From assembly GCF_001552435.1 (NCBI RefSeq), contig NZ_BCRE01000044.1, positions 1 to 64,000 on the forward strand: a DNA stretch of 64,000 nt, given 5' to 3'. The notes below the pieces were generated by a model that saw nothing but the letters and a program-made list of their open reading frames with translations, ran no database searches and had not been told where the DNA came from. Numbering within the stretch: position 1 is the stretch's first letter; each line of letters begins with the position of its first letter. Source of the stretch: Kribbia dieselivorans NBRC 106261 (GTDB taxonomy: Bacteria > Actinomycetota > Actinomycetes > Actinomycetales > Dermatophilaceae). Shown in pieces: positions 16,653-25,363 of the stretch. A program made the translations under genes and the position numbers.

Positions 16653-18446
16653 TCAGCGAGGTGCCTTGACACTGGCCGTGGTCGCGAAGCCCCAGTCGTT
16701 CGCCCTGTAGGAGTAGACCTTGACGCGGGTGCCCTTGCTCACGTTGGGCAGTTTGAGGTTCACGCGCCCGTCGGCGGCGGTCGAGCCGCGCGTGACGACG
16801 GAGTAGGTGCTCCTGCCGGGCCGCTTGATGGCCGCGGCCACGCGCACGTTCGGCGCTCCCACCCCCCGGACTCCCTGGCGCAACGTCACGGTGACGGACC
16901 CGCCCTGGTACCAGACCTTCGACCACTTGGGCGTGATCGTGACCGGGCGGTAGCTGGTGGTCTCGGCCCAGATCTCGGTCCAGTAGCGGCCCCCGTTGAA
17001 GGCCTCGTACCGGCCGTTCAGCCACGCGACCGAAACGTGACCGGTCGATCTGCCGTACGGCGCTGCCGGGGTGCGGTTGGCCTGCTCCGACCCAGCCGTG
17101 AGACCGCGCGTCGACCACGTCGTGCCCAGGTCACGGGTCACCCATTGTTCGAGTTCACGCTGACCGGTGGCCCGCTGGTCACGCACGAGGTAGACCTTGC
17201 GCGGGTCGGCCCGGTCGAAGGTGATCCCACCGGGCTGGCCGAGGGGGTCCTGATTGCGGCGCAGCGTCTTGAGCACCCACGCCTTGCCGTTCCACCGGGC
17301 CCACTTGTACGTGAAGTCGCCATCGGCCCAGGTGTTGACCACGACGACGGGCCGGCCGTCGAGGAGGGCCAGGTCGTACATGCGTGCCGCACCGTCCACG
17401 CCGGCGCCGTCGTAGATCTTCGTGCCCTGGTCGATGCGCATGGATCCGACCCGACCCAACCCGCCGATGGAACGGATCTTGCGCCCGGTGGAGGTGCGGA
17501 AGTACCCGCCGGTGTACGAGAAGTGGTACACGGAGGTCTCGAGCCGGTTGGTCTGCTGCGAATCGGTGACCGCGAAGTCGATGCGGCTGCGGCCGTCGGT
17601 GGCGAACTTCGGGTACGGCGTCCCCAGTTCCTCGGTGGTCGGGTGCGGAGGCGTCCACAGGCGGACGGCCTTGGTCCACTTCACGAGGTCGTTGCTGCGG
17701 GTCACCACCCAGGAGCGATCTGACTGACGGCGAGTGAAGTACCAGTACCGGTACGTCGAGTTCGACAGTTGGATGATCTGGCTGTAGGTCGAGGCCTTGG
17801 TCTCCATCCCGGAGCCCTTCAACGACTTCGTGCCGCCGAACGTCGCGACGTTGCCGGTCTTGTCCGTGATGCGGTAACGCGGCGGCGAGGCGTTCGAGTG
17901 TCCGGCCCAGAAGGCGACGATCCGGCCGTCCGGCGTTCGCGTCAGCGCCGGGGCGACGTGGTCGTCGGCGATGAGCGTGGTCAAGGTCTTGTGACTGATA
18001 CGACCGTCGGAGCTTCGTACGGCCGTCACCTGGATGCGGGCATCGTTGGTGACCGACCCGTAGTACGTCTGCTGCGAGGTGCGCAGCACGCGCGGATCCA
18101 TGAACCAGGACCAGGCTCCGTTGGTGACGATCCGGGCGATCTTGCGGTTGCTGTCGGCCGCGACCGGAGCGGGCGCGGCCGCGACGTCGGCCGCCAAGGC
18201 GGGGGTGTCGCGGGTCGTGTCCAGCGGGGCGGAGGATCTCGACTGAACGGCTTCGTCGGCCACCGGGCCAACGGGTCGCACATCCGCCGCCGCGGCGGGG
18301 GCATTGACATCGGGCCCCGTCACCTCCGGGACCGGCGACGAATCGGCGCCCGCGGCGAGGGACGGGACCGCCAGCGCGAGCACCAAACCCGACGTCACGG
18401 CGCCGACGCGGCGCCGACCCGGCCTGACCTTGGCGTGTCGTGGCAC
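16653..18446 (-). CDS. Exported BNR-type beta-propeller protein, possible polysaccharide lyase (paralogue 1)
   Basis: A 597-residue secreted protein with the same plan as its downstream neighbour: signal peptide (RPGRRRVGAVTSGLVLALAVPSLAAG), Ala/Pro-rich linker to about residue 100, beta-propeller with NGAWSWFMDPRVLRTS, DDH and AGHS motifs 20 residues apart, TYSQI and YFTRR, and a C-terminal Ig-like domain. The two are clearly tandem duplicates. The start GTG at 18446 has GGGAGGA six bases upstream; a TAGCGT -10 box at 18534-18529 would give a leader of about 76 bases. Signal peptide and linker have diverged much more than the propeller. The substrate, likely an extracellular polysaccharide, is unknown. 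Confidence 0.85.
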   Translation of the reverse strand: MPRHAKVRPGRRRVGAVTSGLVLALAVPSLAAGADSSPVPEVTGPDVNAPAAAADVRPVGPVADEAVQSRSSAPLDTTRDTPALAADVAAAPAPVAADSNRKIARIVTNGAWSWFMDPRVLRTSQQTYYGSVTNDARIQVTAVRSSDGRISHKTLTTLIADDHVAPALTRTPDGRIVAFWAGHSNASPPRYRITDKTGNVATFGGTKSLKGSGMETKASTYSQIIQLSNSTYRYWYFTRRQSDRSWVVTRSNDLVKWTKAVRLWTPPHPTTEELGTPYPKFATDGRSRIDFAVTDSQQTNRLETSVYHFSYTGGYFRTSTGRKIRSIGGLGRVGSMRIDQGTKIYDGAGVDGAARMYDLALLDGRPVVVVNTWADGDFTYKWARWNGKAWVLKTLRRNQDPLGQPGGITFDRADPRKVYLVRDQRATGQRELEQWVTRDLGTTWSTRGLTAGSEQANRTPAAPYGRSTGHVSVAWLNGRYEAFNGGRYWTEIWAETTSYRPVTITPKWSKVWYQGGSVTVTLRQGVRGVGAPNVRVAAAIKRPGRSTYSVVTRGSTAADGRVNLKLPNVSKGTRVKVYSYRANDWGFATTASVKAPR

Positions 18447-18550
18447 GACTGTCCTCCCACCCGTCACAGGTGACGGCTCGTGTTGCGGTTCGTGATCGAG
18501 TGCGGCGCCCCGGGGCCGGCCCGTGGTCACGCTAACACGAGATCAGCGCA

Positions 18551-18593
18551 GGTCAGGGCCCTGAGAACCGCGTGGATCCTCAGGGCCCTGACC
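18551..18593 (-). terminator. Terminator-like hairpin at the end of the suf operon
   Basis: A perfect 14-bp inverted repeat, GGTCAGGGCCCTGA and its complement, with a 15-base loop, begins 25 bp after the sufT stop. There is no T-tract. It separates the suf operon from the BNR operon promoter at 18529-18534. Confidence 0.65.
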
Positions 18594-18617
18594 GGTTTCG
18601 GCAGGCCTCGGGGTGGA

Positions 18618-18992
18618 TCAGAGGTTGAAGCCGAGCGCGCGCAACTGCTCGCGACCGTCCTCGGTGATCTTGTCCGGGCCCCACGGCGGCATCCACACCC
18701 AGTTGATGCGGGCCGACTCGACGAGGCCCTCGAGGGCCTGGTTCGTCTGGTCCTCGATGACGTCCGTCAGTGGGCAGGCCGCCGACGTGAGGGTCATGTC
18801 GAGGATGGCGTTGTTCTGGCTGTCGATGGTGATCCCGTAGACCAGTCCGAGGTCGACGACATTGATGCCGAGTTCGGGGTCGACGACATCACGCATCGCC
18901 TCCTCGACGTCGGCGACGTTGGTGCCACCCGGGGCCGCGATGGGCTCGAGGGTCACCGGGTCGACCACGGTGGTGGGGGTGTTCTCGCTCAT
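18618..18992 (-). CDS. sufT: SufT-type metal-sulfur cluster assembly factor (MIP18/DUF59)
   Basis: A 124-residue MIP18-family (DUF59) protein, last gene of the suf operon. Core motifs are VEEAMRDVVDPELGINVVDLGLVYG and the Cys-containing LTSAACPLTDVIEDQ. Family members help mature or deliver Fe-S clusters to client proteins. The ATG at 18992 overlaps the sufU stop (ATGA), so it is translated with the scaffold. The orthologous mycobacterial gene (Rv1466) has the same place. Confidence 0.92.
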   Translation of the reverse strand: MSENTPTTVVDPVTLEPIAAPGGTNVADVEEAMRDVVDPELGINVVDLGLVYGITIDSQNNAILDMTLTSAACPLTDVIEDQTNQALEGLVESARINWVWMPPWGPDKITEDGREQLRALGFNL

Positions 18993-19447
18993 GCCTTCGC
19001 TCCTTGCGCGATCGTGCCGGATTGAATCAGGGCGTCGGTGAAGGCCATCCACCCAAGCAGGGCGCACTTGACGCGCGCCGGGTACTTCGCCACACCGGCC
19101 AGGGCAACCCCATCGCCGATGACCTCCTCGTCGCCGGGATCCTTGCCCTTGGACGTGAGCATGGCCTTCATCGCCGCGTGGGTCTCGAGGGCCTCGGCCA
19201 CGGTGTGACCGATGACCTCCTCGGCCAGCATCGAGGTCGACGCGGTCGAGATGGAGCAGCCGTGGGCGTCGTAGGAGATATCGGACACGGTGGCCTGGTC
19301 GCCCTGGCCGTCGACGTGCACCCGCAGCGTGACCTCGTCGCCGCAGGTCGGGTTGATGTGATGGACCTCCGCCACGTAGCCCTCACGCAGGCCGGCGGCC
19401 CGAGGGTGCTTGGAGTGGTCGAGGATCAACTCCTGGTACAGGTCCAA
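18989..19447 (-). CDS. sufU: SufU, sulfur transfer/scaffold protein for Fe-S assembly
   Basis: A 152-residue IscU-like protein. The three conserved cysteines are present: PTCGD (Cys35, with Asp37), HGCSIS (Cys64) and VKCALLGW (about Cys128), and the insert between the second and third is of SufU length. In Gram-positive systems SufU is a zinc protein that takes persulfide sulfur from SufS. It starts 2 bp after sufS ends and overlaps sufT. Confidence 0.95.
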   Translation of the reverse strand: MDLYQELILDHSKHPRAAGLREGYVAEVHHINPTCGDEVTLRVHVDGQGDQATVSDISYDAHGCSISTASTSMLAEEVIGHTVAEALETHAAMKAMLTSKGKDPGDEEVIGDGVALAGVAKYPARVKCALLGWMAFTDALIQSGTIAQGAKA

Positions 19448-19449
19448 GG

Positions 19450-20772
19450 TCAGCTCCGTTCGATGCCGAAGACGGCCGGCACCTGGTCGAGTGCCGCGAA
19501 GAAGGCGTCGACCTCCTGCGGCGTGTTGTAGACGGCCAGGCTGGCGCGGGCGCTGGCCTGAATCCCCAGCGCGCGGTGGAGTGGCCAGGCACAGTGGTGA
19601 CCGACCCGCACCGCGACACCGTGGGCGTCGAGCACCTGACCGACGTCGTGCGCGTGCACCCCGGGGACATCAAAGGCCAACGCGCCGCCGCGATCCTGCA
19701 TTCCGGCCGGGCCGAGCAGATTCACCCAGTCCCGCTCGGCGAATCCGTCGAGGAACCGCCGGGTCAGCGACTGCTCGTGCGCGTGGATGCGCTCCATCCC
19801 GACCTCGGTGAGCCAGGCCACGGCGGCGGCCAGACCGATGGCCTGAGCCGCAGCCGGCACACCGGCCTCGAATCGGGCCGGCGGAGGCATGTAGGTCGAG
19901 CGGTCCATGAAGACCTGCTCGATCATCGATCCGCCGGTGAGGAACGGCGGCATGTCGGCGAGGACATCGGCGCGACCCCACAGACCACCGATCCCCATCG
20001 GGCCGAGCATCTTGTGACCCGAGAAGGCGAGCAGGTCGACGCCGAGGGTGGTGACGTCGAGCGGTAGGTGGGGCACCGACTGGCAGGCGTCGAGGACGAC
20101 GAGCGCACCGACCGCGTGGGCGGCCTCGGCGATCTTCGCGACCGGGCTGATCGTGCCGAGCACGTTGGACACGTGGGTGAGCGCGACGACCTTCGTCTTC
20201 TCCGTGATGAGGGAGTCGAGATCGGTCAGGTCGAGCAGGCCGTGCTCGCCCATCGGGATCCACCGCAGGGTGGCGCCGGTGCGGCGGGTCACCTCCTGCC
20301 AGGGCACGAGGTTCGCGTGGTGCTCGAGCTCGGTGACGAGGACCTCGTCACCCTCGCGCAGCGCGAACCGCTCGCTGCCCGGGTACAGCGGGTGCGGCGA
20401 GTTCTGGAAGGCGTAGGCGATGAGGTTGAGCGACTCGGTCGCGCTCTTGGTGAAGACGAACTCGTCGGCTCCAGCGCCGATGAACGCGGCGATCCGCTCG
20501 CGCGCGTTCTCGTACGCCTCGGTGCCCTCCTCCGAGAGTGCGTGTGCTCCCCGGTGCGGAGCGGCGTTGAGCCGCAGGTACCAGTCACGCTCGGCGTCGA
20601 GGACGCGCAGCGGTGAGTGGGAGGTCGCCCCGGAGTCGAGGTAGACCAAGGGCTGGTCGTCGCGGACCGTGCGTTCCAGGATCGGGAACTGCGCCCGGAT
20701 CGCGGCCAAGTCGGCCTCGGTGAACGGGCTGACCGGGGCGATGGTGGTGGCTGTCGTGGACGTGGTGCTCAC
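19450..20772 (-). CDS. sufS: Cysteine desulfurase SufS
   Basis: A 440-residue PLP enzyme that removes sulfur from cysteine as a persulfide on its own Cys. The PLP Lys is in FSGHKMLGPMGIGGLWG, the substrate-binding YLDSGATSHSP is near residue 42, and the catalytic Cys is in VGHHCAWPLH. Start is GTG at 20772, one base after the sufC stop. It donates sulfur to SufU, encoded next. Confidence 0.95.
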   Translation of the reverse strand: MSTTSTTATTIAPVSPFTEADLAAIRAQFPILERTVRDDQPLVYLDSGATSHSPLRVLDAERDWYLRLNAAPHRGAHALSEEGTEAYENARERIAAFIGAGADEFVFTKSATESLNLIAYAFQNSPHPLYPGSERFALREGDEVLVTELEHHANLVPWQEVTRRTGATLRWIPMGEHGLLDLTDLDSLITEKTKVVALTHVSNVLGTISPVAKIAEAAHAVGALVVLDACQSVPHLPLDVTTLGVDLLAFSGHKMLGPMGIGGLWGRADVLADMPPFLTGGSMIEQVFMDRSTYMPPPARFEAGVPAAAQAIGLAAAVAWLTEVGMERIHAHEQSLTRRFLDGFAERDWVNLLGPAGMQDRGGALAFDVPGVHAHDVGQVLDAHGVAVRVGHHCAWPLHRALGIQASARASLAVYNTPQEVDAFFAALDQVPAVFGIERS

Positions 20773-20773
20773 C

Positions 20774-21535
20774 TCACGCTTGCTGGGCCGCGGTGAAGCG
20801 GTCGTAGCCCTCGGCCTCGAGCTGCGCGGCGAGCTCCGGGCCGCCCTGTTCGGCGACCCGACCGTCGACGAACACGTGGACGAAGTCGGGGGCGATGTAG
20901 TTGAGGATGCGCGTGTAGTGCGTGATGAGGAGGATGCCGGTGCCGTTCTCGGCCTGGGCCCGGTTCACGCCCTCGGAGACGATGCGCAGCGCGTCGACGT
21001 CGAGACCGGAGTCGGTCTCGTCGAGCACGGCGATGCTCGGCTTGAGCAGTTCGAGCTGGAGGATCTCGTGGCGCTTCTTCTCACCACCGGAGAACCCGGC
21101 GTTGACGTCACGCTCGGCGAAGGCCGGGTCCATGCGCAGGTTGGCCATGGCGCCCTTGACGTCCTTGACCCACGTGCGCAGCTTCGGGGCCTCGCCGTCG
21201 ATCGCGGTCTTGGCGGTGCGCAGGAAGTTCGACACCGTCACGCCCGGCACCTCGACCGGGTACTGCATCGCCAGGAACAGACCGGCCCGGGCACGCTCGT
21301 CGACGCTCATCGCAAGCACGTCGGCCCCGTCGAGGGTGATCGTGCCGGAGGTGACGGTGTACTTCGGGTGCCCGGCCACGGAGTAGGCCAGGGTCGACTT
21401 GCCGGAGCCGTTGGGGCCCATGATCGCGTGGGTCTCGCCGGACTTGATGCTCAGGTCGACGCCCTTGAGGATCTCCTTGGGGCCGTCCTCGGTCTGGACG
21501 CTGACATGCAGGTCGCGGATCTCCAGGGTTGCCAT
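20774..21535 (-). CDS. sufC: SufC, Fe-S assembly ATPase
   Basis: A 253-residue ABC-type ATPase of the SufBCD scaffold. Walker A is MGPNGSGKSTLAYSVAG, the signature is FSGGEKKRHEILQ and Walker B is IAVLDETDSGLD. SufC hydrolysis opens the SufB-SufD dimer for cluster assembly. AAGGAAAGAGA precedes the ATG. It lies between the Rieske ferredoxin gene (58 bp) and sufS. Confidence 0.96.
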   Translation of the reverse strand: MATLEIRDLHVSVQTEDGPKEILKGVDLSIKSGETHAIMGPNGSGKSTLAYSVAGHPKYTVTSGTITLDGADVLAMSVDERARAGLFLAMQYPVEVPGVTVSNFLRTAKTAIDGEAPKLRTWVKDVKGAMANLRMDPAFAERDVNAGFSGGEKKRHEILQLELLKPSIAVLDETDSGLDVDALRIVSEGVNRAQAENGTGILLITHYTRILNYIAPDFVHVFVDGRVAEQGGPELAAQLEAEGYDRFTAAQQA

Positions 21536-21593
21536 GCTGCTCGTTCTCTTTCCTTCGACGTCTGTGGTGGGTGCGCGGTGGTGGGCGGGTCGC

Positions 21594-21932
21594 TCAGACC
21601 ACGGGCGCATTCTGGGCAAGCGCGACGAAGACCTCGCCGTTCTCGACCTTGACCTGGTGGACCGCGACCGGGACGGTGGCGGGCAACTGGCGAGGCTCGC
21701 CGGTGCGCAGGTCGAACTGCGATCCGTGGAGCCAACATTCGATGAGACAGCCCTCGACCTCCCCCTCGGAGAGCGAGACGTTCGCGTGCGTACAGGTGTC
21801 GTCGATCGCGAACACGCCCTCGTCGGTGCGCACGATGGCCACGTCCCGGCCGTCGATGACCGCCTTCGCTCCGCCTTCGGCGGGCAACTCGTCCAGTGCG
21901 CAGACGCGGATGAACTCACTGGTCTCGCTCAC
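21594..21932 (-). CDS. Rieske-type non-heme ferredoxin in the suf operon
   Basis: A 112-residue soluble Rieske [2Fe-2S] protein. The ligands are Cys47-x-His49 (CTHANV) and Cys66-x2-His69 (CWLHGSQF). It resembles the small ferredoxin components of dioxygenases. Its GTG overlaps the sufD stop (GTGA), so it is an integral operon member; this gene is common in actinobacterial suf operons and may supply electrons for cluster building or sulfide release (inference). Confidence 0.92.
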   Translation of the reverse strand: MSETSEFIRVCALDELPAEGGAKAVIDGRDVAIVRTDEGVFAIDDTCTHANVSLSEGEVEGCLIECWLHGSQFDLRTGEPRQLPATVPVAVHQVKVENGEVFVALAQNAPVV

Positions 21933-23113
21933 AGCGGGCTGGCCTCCAGCTCGGCGTCGATGACCGACATGACGTGACCGATGATCTCGGGCACCCCGAT
22001 GCGGCTGACGATGCTGGCGAAGAAGCCGCGCACGACCAGACGTCGGGCGTCGTCCTCGGGCACGCCGCGGCTCATGAGGTAGAACAACTGCTCGTCGTCG
22101 AAACGGCCGGTCGTCGAGGCGTGGCCGGCCCCGGTAATCTCGCCGGTCTCGATCTCGAGGTTGGGTACCGAGTCGGCGCGGGCCCCGTCGGTGAGGATGA
22201 GGTTGCGGTTGAGCTCGTAGGTGTCGGTGCCCTCGGCCGCGGCACGGATGAGGACATCCCCGATCCAGACCGTGTGGGCACCCTCACCCTGCAGTGCACC
22301 CTTGTACTCGACCTCGGAGCGGCAGTGCGGCTGCTCGTGGTCGACGAGCAGCCGGTGCTCCAGGTGTTGACCGGCATCGGCGAAGTACACGCCAAAGCCC
22401 TCGAACGAGCCTCCGGGCCCGGCGTAGGTGGCGTTGGTCGACAGTCGGACCACCTTGCCACCGAGGGTGACGGCGATCTGCTTGACGGTCGCGTCACGAC
22501 CGACGTGGATGTCCTGCTCCGAGAGGTGGAGCGTCGTGTCGTCCCAGTCCTGGACGCTGACCAACGTGAGGTCCGAGCCGTCGCCGGTGATGACGGAGAC
22601 GAGTTCGGAGACCTCGGCGTGGCCCTGGTGGTCCACGATCACGGTCGCGCGGCTGTGGCGACCGGTCGTGACGACGACGTGACCGAAGACCGGCGCGTCG
22701 CCCTGACCGCGGAGCACGACCCTAACCGGTTGCTCGAGTTCGAGTTCCTTGCTGATGTCGAGGTGCAGCGCGCCCGTCGAGTTGGCCACGGCCAGGGCGG
22801 CCGGCCGGTCGCCGGGCGCCTTGGCGCCGAGCTCACGGGCCCGCTCGTGGCTGATCTCCGTCAGCGTCACGCCGTCGGGCAGGGTCGTCTCCCAGACGAG
22901 TGTGCCGTCGGTGGCACCCTCGGTGAGGAGCGTGCCGATCCGGTCGACCGGCGTGAAGCGCCACTCCTCCTCGCGACCGTGCGGGGTCGGGAAGTCGGCG
23001 ACGTCCCAGGACGTGACCCGGTCGCCACGTGAGGTCACCGGACCTTCGGGGCTGGCGCCATTGGCCTGCTGCGGCTGCAATCGGGCAGCGGGGGTGGTGT
23101 CGAGCAGGCTCAT
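21929..23113 (-). CDS. sufD: SufD, Fe-S cluster scaffold subunit
   Basis: A 394-residue SufB/SufD-family beta-helix protein. Family features include REEEWRFTPVDRI near the N-terminus, and at the C-terminus [36 protein letters not shown] with the conserved His. It binds SufC and SufB to form the assembly scaffold. ATG at 23113 is one base after the sufB stop. Confidence 0.95.
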   Translation of the reverse strand: MSLLDTTPAARLQPQQANGASPEGPVTSRGDRVTSWDVADFPTPHGREEEWRFTPVDRIGTLLTEGATDGTLVWETTLPDGVTLTEISHERARELGAKAPGDRPAALAVANSTGALHLDISKELELEQPVRVVLRGQGDAPVFGHVVVTTGRHSRATVIVDHQGHAEVSELVSVITGDGSDLTLVSVQDWDDTTLHLSEQDIHVGRDATVKQIAVTLGGKVVRLSTNATYAGPGGSFEGFGVYFADAGQHLEHRLLVDHEQPHCRSEVEYKGALQGEGAHTVWIGDVLIRAAAEGTDTYELNRNLILTDGARADSVPNLEIETGEITGAGHASTTGRFDDEQLFYLMSRGVPEDDARRLVVRGFFASIVSRIGVPEIIGHVMSVIDAELEASPL

Positions 23114-23114
23114 G

Positions 23115-24536
23115 TCAGCCAACGGATCCTTCCATCTGGAGTTCGATGAGGCGGTTGAGTTCGAGGGCGTACTCCATCGGCAGTTCGCGTGCGATGGGCT
23201 CGACGAACCCACGCACGATCATCGCCATGGCCTCCTGCTCGGACATGCCGCGGGACATCAGATAGAACAACTGGTCCTCGGAGACCTTCGAGACGGTCGC
23301 CTCGTGGCCCATCTGGACGTCGTCCTCGCGGATGTCCACGTACGGGTAGGTGTCCGAGCGCGAGATCGTGTCGACAAGCAGGGCGTCGCACACGACGTTG
23401 CTCTTGCTGTTCGTCGATCCCTCGAGCACCTGAACCAGGCCCCGGTAGGACGTGCGGCCACCGCCACGGGCGACGGACTTGGAGATGATCGAGCTCGACG
23501 TGTTCGGCGCCGCGTGGACCATCTTCGACCCGGCGTCCTGGTGCTGGCCCTCGCCGGCGAACGCGATCGAGAGGGTCTCACCCTTGGCGTGCTCGCCCAG
23601 GAGGAAGACGGCCGGGTACTTCATCGTCACCTTGGAACCGATGTTGCCGTCGATCCACTCCATCGTCGCGCCCTCGGCGCAGGTCGCGCGCTTGGTGACG
23701 AGGTTGTAGACGTTGTTCGACCAGTTCTGGATCGTCGTGTAGCGCACGCGCGCGTTCTTCTTGACAATGATCTCGACGACGGCCGAGTGCAGCGAGTCGG
23801 TCTTGTAGATCGGCGCCGTACAGCCCTCAACGTAGTGCACGTAGGAGCCCTCGTCGGCGATGATCAGGGTCCGCTCGAACTGGCCCATGTTCTCGGTGTT
23901 GATGCGGAAGTAGGCCTGCAGCGGGATGTCGACGTGCACACCCGGCGGGACGTAGATGAACGAGCCACCGGACCATACGGCCGTGTTCAGCGCGGCGAAC
24001 TTGTTGTCGCCGGGCGGGATGACCGAGCCGAAGTACTCCTTGAAGAGGTCCTCGTGCTCGCGTAGGCCGGTGTCGGTGTCGACGAAGATGACGCCCTGCT
24101 CCTCCAGGTCCTCGCGGATCTGGTGGTAGACGACCTCCGACTCGTACTGGGCGGCGACGCCGGCGATGAGGCGCTGCTTCTCCGCCTCCGGGATGCCGAG
24201 CTTGTCGTAGGTGTTCTTGATGTCCTCGGGCAGCTCCTCCCAGGAGGTGGCCTGCCGCTCGGTGGACTTCACGAAGTACTTGATGTTCTGGAAGTCGATG
24301 CCGGACAGGTCCGAACCCCAGGAGGGCATGGGCTTCTTGTCGAAGAGGCGCAGCGACTTCAGCCGGAGCTTCGTCATCCACTCCGGCTCGGACTTGCGGG
24401 CGGAGATGTCATTGACGACTGCGTCGCTCAGACCGCGCTGCGCCGAGGCGCCGGCGGTGTCGGCGTCGTGCCAGCCGTACTCGTACCGGCCGATGTCCTT
24501 GAGCCCGGGGTTGAGCTCTTCGATGTTGCTGGTCAT
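23115..24536 (-). CDS. sufB: SufB, Fe-S cluster scaffold subunit
   Basis: A 473-residue scaffold protein, highly conserved ([81 protein letters not shown]). No intein is present, unlike the mycobacterial SufB. AGAGAGGT precedes the ATG, which overlaps the sufR stop (ATGA), coupling the scaffold to its regulator. Confidence 0.97.
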   Translation of the reverse strand: MTSNIEELNPGLKDIGRYEYGWHDADTAGASAQRGLSDAVVNDISARKSEPEWMTKLRLKSLRLFDKKPMPSWGSDLSGIDFQNIKYFVKSTERQATSWEELPEDIKNTYDKLGIPEAEKQRLIAGVAAQYESEVVYHQIREDLEEQGVIFVDTDTGLREHEDLFKEYFGSVIPPGDNKFAALNTAVWSGGSFIYVPPGVHVDIPLQAYFRINTENMGQFERTLIIADEGSYVHYVEGCTAPIYKTDSLHSAVVEIIVKKNARVRYTTIQNWSNNVYNLVTKRATCAEGATMEWIDGNIGSKVTMKYPAVFLLGEHAKGETLSIAFAGEGQHQDAGSKMVHAAPNTSSSIISKSVARGGGRTSYRGLVQVLEGSTNSKSNVVCDALLVDTISRSDTYPYVDIREDDVQMGHEATVSKVSEDQLFYLMSRGMSEQEAMAMIVRGFVEPIARELPMEYALELNRLIELQMEGSVG

Positions 24537-25303
24537 CGCGGGGACCTCTCTGTGGGGGTGTCGGTCGGGTGGCGGGTGTCGAGCGGGGTGCGACCGAGCG
24601 CCGCCGCCGGGATGAAGGTCGTGCAGACATGATCGCCGTGGGCCAACGTGGCCAGCCGCTGGACGTGCACGCCCAGCAGTCGCCCGAAGGCCTCGGTCTC
24701 GGCATCGCAGAACTGGGGGAACTCCGTCGCCACGTGCTGCACCGGGCAGTGGCCCTGGCACAACTGCAGCCCCAGGCCGGAATCGGGGTCGGAGCCGGTG
24801 CCGGTGGGTCGTGCCGATGCAGCGTAGCCGTCGCGGCGCAGCGCCGCGACCAACGCCTCGGCGCGCACCTTGGGCGTGTCGCCGGCCGCGTCGAGTTCGG
24901 CGCGGTACCGCTGCTCGATCTTGGCCACCCGGTCCGAGGCGAACGCCTCGATCGCGGCCGGCCCGAGCGTGTCGGCCAGGTAGCGGATCGCGTCGGTGGC
25001 CAGTTCGTCGTATTCACCGCGGAGCGCGGTGTGGCCGGCTTCGGCCACGACGAAGGACTTCGCCGGTCGCCCCCGGCCACGGGTGCCGGCCGGCGCCTGG
25101 TGGACCTCGATCGTGCCGGCCTCGAGGAGCAGATCAAGGTGCCGGCGGACCGCCGTCGGGGTGATCCCGAGCTCCTGGGCGACACTGACGGCGCTGACCG
25201 GACCGCGCTCGGTCACGACCGCCAGAACCCGAGCGCGCGTCGTGGCGCTGGGGTCCGTGGGGTCGGTGACCTCGGTGCGGTCCTGGATAAACACAAGCCC
25301 CAT
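24533..25303 (-). CDS. sufR: SufR, Fe-S sensing ArsR/DeoR-like repressor of the suf operon
   Basis: A 256-residue regulator. The N-terminal winged helix ([28 protein letters not shown], residues 40-67) binds DNA, and the C-terminal part has Cys182-x3-Cys186 and Cys199 ([18 protein letters not shown]) plus Cys227, the likely ligands of the regulatory cluster. SufR homologues repress suf genes when holding a cluster and release DNA when it is lost. It is the first gene of the eight-gene operon; the 60-bp gap to the divergent ABC gene must hold its operator, although I could not identify the site with confidence. The start is ATG at 25303; a long in-frame extension upstream is antisense to the ABC gene and rejected. 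Confidence 0.93.
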   Translation of the reverse strand: MGLVFIQDRTEVTDPTDPSATTRARVLAVVTERGPVSAVSVAQELGITPTAVRRHLDLLLEAGTIEVHQAPAGTRGRGRPAKSFVVAEAGHTALRGEYDELATDAIRYLADTLGPAAIEAFASDRVAKIEQRYRAELDAAGDTPKVRAEALVAALRRDGYAASARPTGTGSDPDSGLGLQLCQGHCPVQHVATEFPQFCDAETEAFGRLLGVHVQRLATLAHGDHVCTTFIPAAALGRTPLDTRHPTDTPTERSPR

Positions 25304-25351
25304 GTTACTTAAATCCGCGCCGGTGTGAAATCGGTGGCCATTCTGCGGCAC

Positions 25352-25357
25352 TACACT
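25352..25357 (+). promoter_or_regulatory. -10 element of a leaderless promoter for the ABC ATPase
   Basis: TACACT ends six bases before the GTG start at 25364; there is no ribosome binding site. The promoter is back to back with that of sufR, so SufR may affect both. Confidence 0.5.
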
Positions 25358-25363
25358 GCTCCG

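Noticed and set aside
16651-17118. N-terminal extension of the second BNR protein into its upstream paralogue
   Set aside because: The extension is an out-of-frame reading of paralogue 1; the real start with signal peptide is ATG 16650, so there is no frameshift or gene fusion.
23115-24536. Possible SufB intein as in mycobacteria
   Set aside because: The protein is 473 residues with continuous SufB sequence; no intein blocks are present.
25304-25363. SufR operator
   Set aside because: I looked for ACACT-N5-TGTGA or CAAC-N6-GTTG dyads; only poor fragments such as a lone TGTGA occur, so no site is called.
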